64,000 nucleotides of DNA from Panulirus ornatus. Taxonomy: Eukaryota; Arthropoda; Malacostraca; Decapoda; Palinuridae. A model generated the notes under the pieces. That model searched no databases and was not told the origin of the DNA. It saw only the letters and a program-made list of their open reading frames with translations. Made by a program: the position numbers and the translations under genes. How positions within the stretch are numbered: position 1 is the first letter of the stretch; each line of letters starts with the position of its first letter. Shown here piece by piece: positions 57,546-64,000 of the stretch. The stretch lies in the NCBI RefSeq assembly GCF_036320965.1, contig NC_092241.1, positions 9,441,569-9,505,568 on the forward strand. Reading direction: 5' to 3'.

Positions 57546-59050
57546 GATTTACGATAATGTAAACTACAGATATGATGAGGAATACTAAGGTCAGAAATTG
57601 AAGAGGTAAAGATCTTATATGAAGGTCATAAAAAGTTTCAAGACGGTGATGGACTTGATATCTACGACCTTGGATGGGTATACTGTATAATTACTGATAT
57701 TTGCAAACCTTTACTGCAACAGGAAATGTTGATACATTACATCAATTGTGTAAAAGTAAAGTATTACAAGCTGGTCAACAACATTGTCCAAAATTGTCAA
57801 AATAATATCGGTCTAATACATACGACGGTACTGGAGGGGATATAGAAATCATGGAAAATGTGAGATTCATCATTACTAAAGTATATGAAACACTTACATG
57901 TTAATGCACATTATGGGACCCACCTAGTTTTTCCCTGGCAGCCAAAAGTTACTTTGTTTTGATACCATTGGAAAATTACGTTCTGGTACCATGTTTAAGT
58001 TAGTCGTTTCAGGGTTTCACATTCAACTAAATTACTCTATAATATCAGTAAACTGAGTCCTCATTAAGGTAGTGTGATCACTCGTGTGATACTGACCTGT
58101 ATTTCAAGAAACTTTACACAAAAGATGAAATATACCAAATAACACACGTGGTTATGCTTCCTACGACAGACGATACATCATCACACACTACATGATCGCA
58201 GGCTTCAGCTAGGACGAGCATAAATTAAATAAGCTTCAATAATACTTTGTTCTTACTGAATTACAATGCAGGTAACTAGAATATTTTGTGAATATTGAAA
58301 GATTATTTTCTCAACCAAATAGTACCGCAGTGAAAAAGATCTGGAAGATGGACGTTCGTGATTTTATTGACCAAATATTCCTTTAAGAAGTTGCAGCTGC
58401 CTCACTTTTGTCCTGATTTTGTTGAAATTGATAATATAACGAGTTAAAAGCTGCCCCTTTGTGCATTATCTATATATGCCCGTTAGGATTTGTTACAAGG
58501 TAGATTGGAGCCTAGATAATGCTAGTGTTGAGAGGGATGTGATCTCATAAAATGAAAGGCAAAAATGAGGGAAACATAGAGTAAAAAGGTTCTATGAAAA
58601 CCTCAATAGACTTACCCTAGCAACCTAAACATGATATTTTCTACGTTACTTGAAAAACGAAAAAGAATGTTCATTTAGTTGCTGGGAATTTAGTTTGCTG
58701 TATTTAAGGCTCACTAAGTGTACTTCTGATAATACCTTCGGTATATTTCGAGTATGATTTTCATTATATTGGTAAATCTCGGCCCCTATGATAGGTTTCA
58801 TAGGTTCAGTCCATTCACACTAATGGTTCACTTAGATTTACCTCACGTTTTACCTGAACATCATATCCATTACCACTTCGCACAGGGGAAAAAATAGCGT
58901 AACAAAAATCCTGTTCCTGGTGTAAAGTATAGTTTTATTCAAATCCACAAGTTTTCTTTATGATATCCCTGAACTGGTACTTCACCTCATGTGTTTAAAC
59001 ACCGTCTTCCACTTTTTTCTCTCTCTCTTAGCAGAGACTTTCATTGTATG
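57546..59050. other. unassigned DNA upstream of RBIS
   Basis: No exon recognised. The missing RBIS 5' UTR exon could lie here or further upstream. Confidence 0.3.
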
Positions 59051-59059
59051 TATGGATCA

Positions 59060-59560
59060 TGATGACGAACCTGGGTATTGGTGGAATGCATGTATAGTGC
59101 AATTGTGTAAAGACAAGGGGGAATAAAGGTGTTTAAACTACAGGGGTATAAGTTTGTGTTGAGTATACCTGGTAAGTTGTATGGAAGGGTATTGACTGCG
59201 AGGGTGAAGGCATGTACAGAACATCAGATTGGGGAGGAGCAGTGTAGTTTCAAAAGTGGTAGAGGATCAGGTGTTTCCTTTAAAGAATGTGAGAAATACT
59301 TAGAGAAACAGATAGATTTTGCACATGGTATTCATGGATCTGGAGAAAGCATATGATGGGGTTGATAGAAATGCCTTGTGGAAAGTCCTAAGAATATTTG
59401 GTGAGGGAGGTAAATTGAGAGAAGGGCGGGTATGCAGTCTGTGAGGGATGAGAGGGCCTGGAAAGTCAGTGGTTTTTTTTGGTGTGCCGGGATGGAACAT
59501 GTCACATTTAGAATGGATGACACTTTGTCCGGTAATTAGTAGAAGCCCATTATTTGTCTC
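59060..59560 (+). mobile_element. LINE reverse transcriptase N-terminal fragment, defective
   Basis: WWNACIVQLCKDKGE, NYRGISL, a frame-shifted GEEQC-like segment and MDLEKAYDGVDRNALWKVLR (motif A) run in order on the plus strand with several frameshifts. This is the part of the dominant LINE's RT that other copies here lack. Confidence 0.8.
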
Positions 59561-59599
59561 AGTGTAGGAGGCACTGACAATGGAAATACTAGGAGTGAG

Positions 59600-60470
59600 G
59601 AGTTGATACATAGGTATAAGGTAGCTACAGATAGGATTAGGAGCAAAAGTAGGATTCCTCCGTTTCGTATAGGAATTGGAAACGAATGGTTATCCAGGAC
59701 AATGAGCGTACATTATTGTCATAATAAGTGCTGTACGAATGAAAAGGTGCCATTTAGCTAAAACCTGGATTTTTTTTTTACGGTCAGAATGGTGTGTATG
59801 CTAGGGATGGGGTCCTCTTATCTAGGGCAGGTTTGCTGGCTTTGGTAGAGTCAGTGGAGAGGGTTGTAGCCAGGGTTAGTTAGTCTTTAAACAGCTTTTT
59901 TGTAAGTAATAGACTGAGGAAGATCAAGACAGGTATTGGATGTCAAACTTCTCCCATCAATAGTAGTCAGTAAAGAGTGCTTAAGCTGTATTTGTGACCT
60001 ATTTCTGCTCCAAGTACTTGTTTTTTTTCTTTTAATACTTTTACTTGTCTGAGATATGTTTTCTGAGGAAATATCAAGTTTACTTCGTTGCTTCATCTAG
60101 CAGCTGATGGGAAGGAAGGTGGGTATCAGGATGACACACCCCAGCCCCGGGACGGTACTAGGATGTCAAAACTCAAGTTTTCCTAAATGAAAAAAAAAAA
60201 GGTAAATGTATAGTTTCTTCGATAATCTACTCAAGAACAGTAACAGTAGTCAAATTTAGTTTATCTGAGTACTTAAACAGACTGCGAAGTATTACTAATT
60301 TGAAACCAACTTTCATTGCCTTCTATCACGTTTTATATGAACAAAGTTAAATAATTTGGCACCTGGACTTTAGAAAGACAAGTAAAAGGCGTTAATACTC
60401 TTCACCAGCCACCTATTATTGGGTATTCAGAATAAGTTTACATTAACTTTACACGCCGGTAACTTGTATC
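59600..60470. other. unassigned DNA
   Basis: 59630-59900 may be further decayed LINE (RT core and linker words). Nothing else is recognised. Confidence 0.3.
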
Positions 60471-60474
60471 CGCC

Positions 60475-60660
60475 TGAACGCTGCCCTCCACCAACCTAGC
60501 TGGCCAGGTTACGTTGCCCTACATAGTCGTGCTGGTCCGGCCAGCCAGGCAGACGGTGGTGGTGGCAGTGTGACGCCGCTGGATGGAGGCACTGCACCAG
60601 TGCACACTATCACAGATAACAGATCCAGAGTGATTTGACCGAGGAAGATTATTCTAAACG
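60475..60660 (+). promoter_or_regulatory. possible promoter of a plus-strand gene
   Basis: A GC-rich, CpG-containing block contrasts with AT-rich surroundings and lies 200-380 bp upstream of a signal-peptide-like first exon. Confidence 0.35.
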
Positions 60661-60859
60661 GAATAAGAAGGAAAAGACTAAGAGAATGTGAATTGTTAGA
60701 TCAATTTTGATTCTTAATTGTAGACATTAGTCGTGTGTGTTATAACATTAAAAAAATATGTAGATATTCTTGAAAAAAGTATTAGCTGCTTGAGTTGATG
60801 GAGAGGTGAGAAAATATCTTAGAAACTACAACCAGGAGGTAAACACTGCCCAGGATACC

Positions 60860-60923
60860 ATGAGGAACTCACTATTCTTAAGAGTTATAATTATCTACCT
60901 TCTGGTCAATTCTCCCACACCAG
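60860..60923 (+). CDS. probable first coding exon of a secreted protein
   Basis: ATG in a fair context (ATACCATGA) opens MRNSLFLRVIIIYLLVNSPT. It has a basic start, a hydrophobic core and a polar cleavage-type end, as in a signal peptide. The exon ends at CCAG|GTAAGT, a near-perfect donor, in phase 1. The next exon is not identified with confidence and may lie beyond the window. If unspliced, the frame ends after 38 codons. A second open frame downstream (to a TAG near 61163) is in the frame this exon would need. Confidence 0.45.
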
Positions 60924-62863
60924 GTAAGTGGAAGAGTCAGCGTTCCTTGAGCGCAACTGTACGCCCTTCGATTTAATGACTTAGCCTTTGACCTGGCCCT
61001 TAGGATAAAGTCAAAGGCTGGGTCATCGATGTACCTTCGTGCTGAACAAGTTAGATATTTGCTGTTGAAGTTAAAGAATGTTAAAGCAATGCAACGCCTC
61101 ACCCAGCGTCGCTGCAGACGCTCTCACGGTCCAAACTGTACATGGCGTTTCCTGGACGTCTAGATAAAACATTGTTACTGAGTTCTATAATAATAATAAT
61201 CTCTAAAGTTACATTCTCACATAATTCAGTTTCCTAAAATGCTACAGAATCACCGTCAACATGCGCTCCTCTCCTCAGGCGAATTTTATGGAAAATATAA
61301 CAATAATCGCCTAATTTCACTCTTTTTACTTGATATCTACAAAGCGTTTCCCACCATATTCGTCACTACGAAACTTACGATGAACAATTTTCTCGAGTTA
61401 ATGCGATTTTTTTCGAACTAGTGTCATTATAGCTTTAATTAAGGCTTAACTGACAAGTCATTAAATTCATAATAGTTCAGGATATATAGTTAACGCAAAA
61501 TAATCTATTATCTCTTATCAGAATAAATGACCATTTCTAATTTTTTTTTATAGTTATCCTTGGTTTTGCTTATCCCATACTTATTACTATGAGAAGTGTT
61601 TCCAGGTACAGAATGCATACAATAATGTATAGTAATTGTTATTTAGGCAAATTTTATCTTCCTGCCTACCTTTGTGCGAAAAAAAATAGTAATATAAATT
61701 TGATTTTTACTAGATATATTGACAACTATAAACCAGTTACCAAAAAAAAAAGTTTGAAATACGAGGCTTTTTCGTATAGAAAATTAGTGTTCGTGACTTA
61801 TCGGTATAAGTCAAAATATCTTCTGCAAGTGTTGGAGAGAAAAATGGAGAACCGTGATTGAGTCTCAGGACCTTCTACCCTCCTCTTTTCCTTTTCGTTT
61901 TCTAGCTTTCTCTTCCTTACCTTACCCCCAAGAGACCTCCAACTGACCCCTCCCAGAATCTTGAACTCCGAAAAATCTTCCCCTCTAATAAAAATGGAGA
62001 TTATTTCATAGTTTAACCTATAGCCTCATTACCAATCCTGGTCCCCATTTCCAAGAGACCAGGGGTTGCAGTGTCCCGATCTGTCTTCTTCTAGTCCTGC
62101 CCGATTGCCCTGAATCCGGCGGTTTTGACTGATTGATACGTTTATTGGGAAAAAAGAAAAAATACAGTCTCTCAAAGGGATGAGACGACATAATAATCCC
62201 CACCCCAATCCAAAACTGTCCCTCTAGAGGCTCACAATTCTACAAATAATCAAGTTATATTCTAGGTGCAAAGTACCTATATTTCTTTAATATTTCGTAT
62301 ATTTTCTTTGTTACATACGTATTCAATTTGCCTAGTAAGATTAACATTCTGTGTACTTTTAAATTCCCAAAGTAAGTGACATGTAGTATATAACGAGGCA
62401 AGGTATGGGACCTGGATCTACATAGTCTTCAGTCATTATTTAGCTCACTTCTCACTGAACCGAGTTCCCAGCTGTATCTATAACCCAGTCTTCACTTAAT
62501 AAACACTAAGGCCTTCCACCTACCCCATCTGAACCAGTGTGTTACCTATGTGACTGTTGGCCACATCAACCTCACAGCCAGACAGCACAGTAAAGTGTCA
62601 CATGGACATCGTTCTCTTGTCTATAATTTTACGTAATTACCACGAATGCCTCACCCACTTGTGCAGTATTCCTTATTATATGAATAATCATGTGAAATTT
62701 TTACCTGCTCACTTGATCTGCCACCTGATCATGACGCTTTTCGTCATATTTGCTAATGCAATCGAAGATTACCCTTCCAACACCCATCATATTTGTTAGT
62801 GTCTCACTGAAGAACAACACAGCATAATACGTAACGACCTAATATCTAAGTGAAAAGTCAACG

Positions 62864-62866
<3 letters not shown>
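60924..62866. other. unassigned DNA after the putative secreted-protein exon
   Basis: The plus-strand frame at about 60950-61163 (67 codons, ending NCTWRFLDV) is the only notable open stretch. The rest is AT-rich with no assigned feature. Confidence 0.3.

Positions 62867-62947
<81 letters not shown>
62867..62947. repeat. (GA)n microsatellite
   Basis: About 40 uninterrupted GA units. Confidence 0.95.
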
Positions 62948-62949
<2 letters not shown>

Positions 62950-64000
62950 CACATGGGGAAAGCCGGGCAAGTTAGCTGATGTATCCTGTTTGAATACTCG
63001 CATCTGACACCACCCGTCGGGGCTTTATTCTCATTTTTTTTTTCAGAAGAGTCTTATAACACTGACTACTATAATGTTTGATAAAAGGACATTACGTCTC
63101 CAGTAAGAGGCCGTATGTTTAGTCAGTATGATGAATTCGTTCCTGTTTATGCTGGGTCTGTGTGCTCTCCGGATGGGGTCATTCACTTTAGCTGAGATTC
63201 CACCTCGCTTAGTCATCAACTTTTTATTCCAACTTTTGCTGAATTTTGGTTTTCGTTGCGTCACCCATTCGTAATGCTGTCATGTACTTCTAAATATTAA
63301 TATGATGCAATTCGTTTCATAGTCTATCATTGATGACAACGACAATTGTTATGCATAAGCCCGGATATATAACAACACTGGATAACTTATCTGTCATCTT
63401 AGGCATATTTTAGGATTATTATGAATTTCAGAAAATCTTGACACATCGATCTCTGATTTACCACCACAATAAAAATGTTGACCCACATTCCAGTGTGGAG
63501 GTAAGGTTTGCATGAGACAGACAACAAGAGGCCTGATTAGCCTATGACTGGATTGTCTGGTAAAAAAAAGTCAAAAAAGGTTTTTAACGACAAAAAAATG
63601 CTCTTGTGATCCAGATGGCCTCGCCCAGGCCCAGGGCCATGGCCACAGTCCGGACCTTGTGAAAGTTTATCGTGCGGCGGATGGCAGTTCCTGGGGAAAG
63701 TTGCCGCCTGACCCGTTACACTGGACGAGGAATGCTGGTGTCGCACGTCAGCGGTCGGTCAGGGTTGTGTTTTACACCTCATTTGTCTTTTACTGTAATA
63801 TATATTAAGAAAATCGATGCTGCCTTTTAAGTATGATCATAGTCATCCTTAGTGGAATCAGTTATAACGAATGACTTCATGACCACTTTCGCTAGTATAA
63901 ACACTAGAACTCAGAATTCATCACCTTATCTCATGACCGTATCTACAGTATAACGATGTTATTGTACCTCACAAGCATTTTCAGTTCATAAAGTCAGATT
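62948..64000. other. unassigned DNA at the window end
   Basis: A GC-rich patch at 63610-63760 is open on both strands but has no recognisable domain or clear splice sites. Confidence 0.3.

Noticed and set aside
63537..63830. GC-rich patch open on both strands
   Set aside because: It is suggestive of an exon, but no clear acceptor and donor pair, start codon or domain can be seen.

Overview
This window is animal nuclear DNA. It has spliced genes with GT-AG introns, long repeat-filled introns, AATAAA polyadenylation signals, many non-LTR retrotransposons and long dinucleotide and tetranucleotide microsatellites. The three recognisable genes have metazoan orthologues. The repeat style (LINE 3' ends with compound TATATGTGTA-type microsatellites, a tRNA-derived SINE, a Penelope-like element) suggests an arthropod, most likely a decapod crustacean. 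That placement rests on memory of similar repeats, not on a search.

Layout. (1) 0.8-6.2 kb, plus strand: a complete KLF10/KLF11 (cabut-type) zinc-finger repressor gene in three coding exons, with E-box and CCAAT promoter elements and an intron-1 cluster of two perfect CREs around an E-box. (2) 6.2-15.4 kb: intergenic, with decayed LINE pieces and a dispersed repeat. (3) 15.45-38.1 kb, minus strand: a LanC-like glutathione transferase gene (LANCL1/2 type). Eight coding exons give 405 residues, with a probable non-coding first exon near 38.0 kb. Its introns hold most of the LINE copies, a Penelope-like element and several tandem duplications. One duplication has triplicated a splice acceptor in frame. 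(4) 38.6-46.2 kb: intergenic, with CR1-like LINE fragments and tandem repeats. (5) 46.2-52.9 kb, minus strand: RBIS (ribosomal biogenesis factor, the C8orf59 family), two coding exons and 101 residues, with an upstream non-coding exon not located. (6) 53-60 kb: LINE copies, including one with a 5' inversion, and a tRNA-derived SINE. (7) 60.5-64 kb: a probable first exon of a plus-strand secreted protein, a long (GA)n tract and otherwise unassigned DNA.

The three genes are not a functional cluster. They are ordinary neighbours: a transcription factor, a cytosolic detoxification enzyme and a nucleolar protein. The most unusual content is in the repeats. One LINE family dominates. A short non-autonomous element of about 235 bp in the same DNA looks like that LINE's 5' end joined directly to its 3'-terminal hairpin. 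About 25 copies of the hairpin box are scattered over the window.
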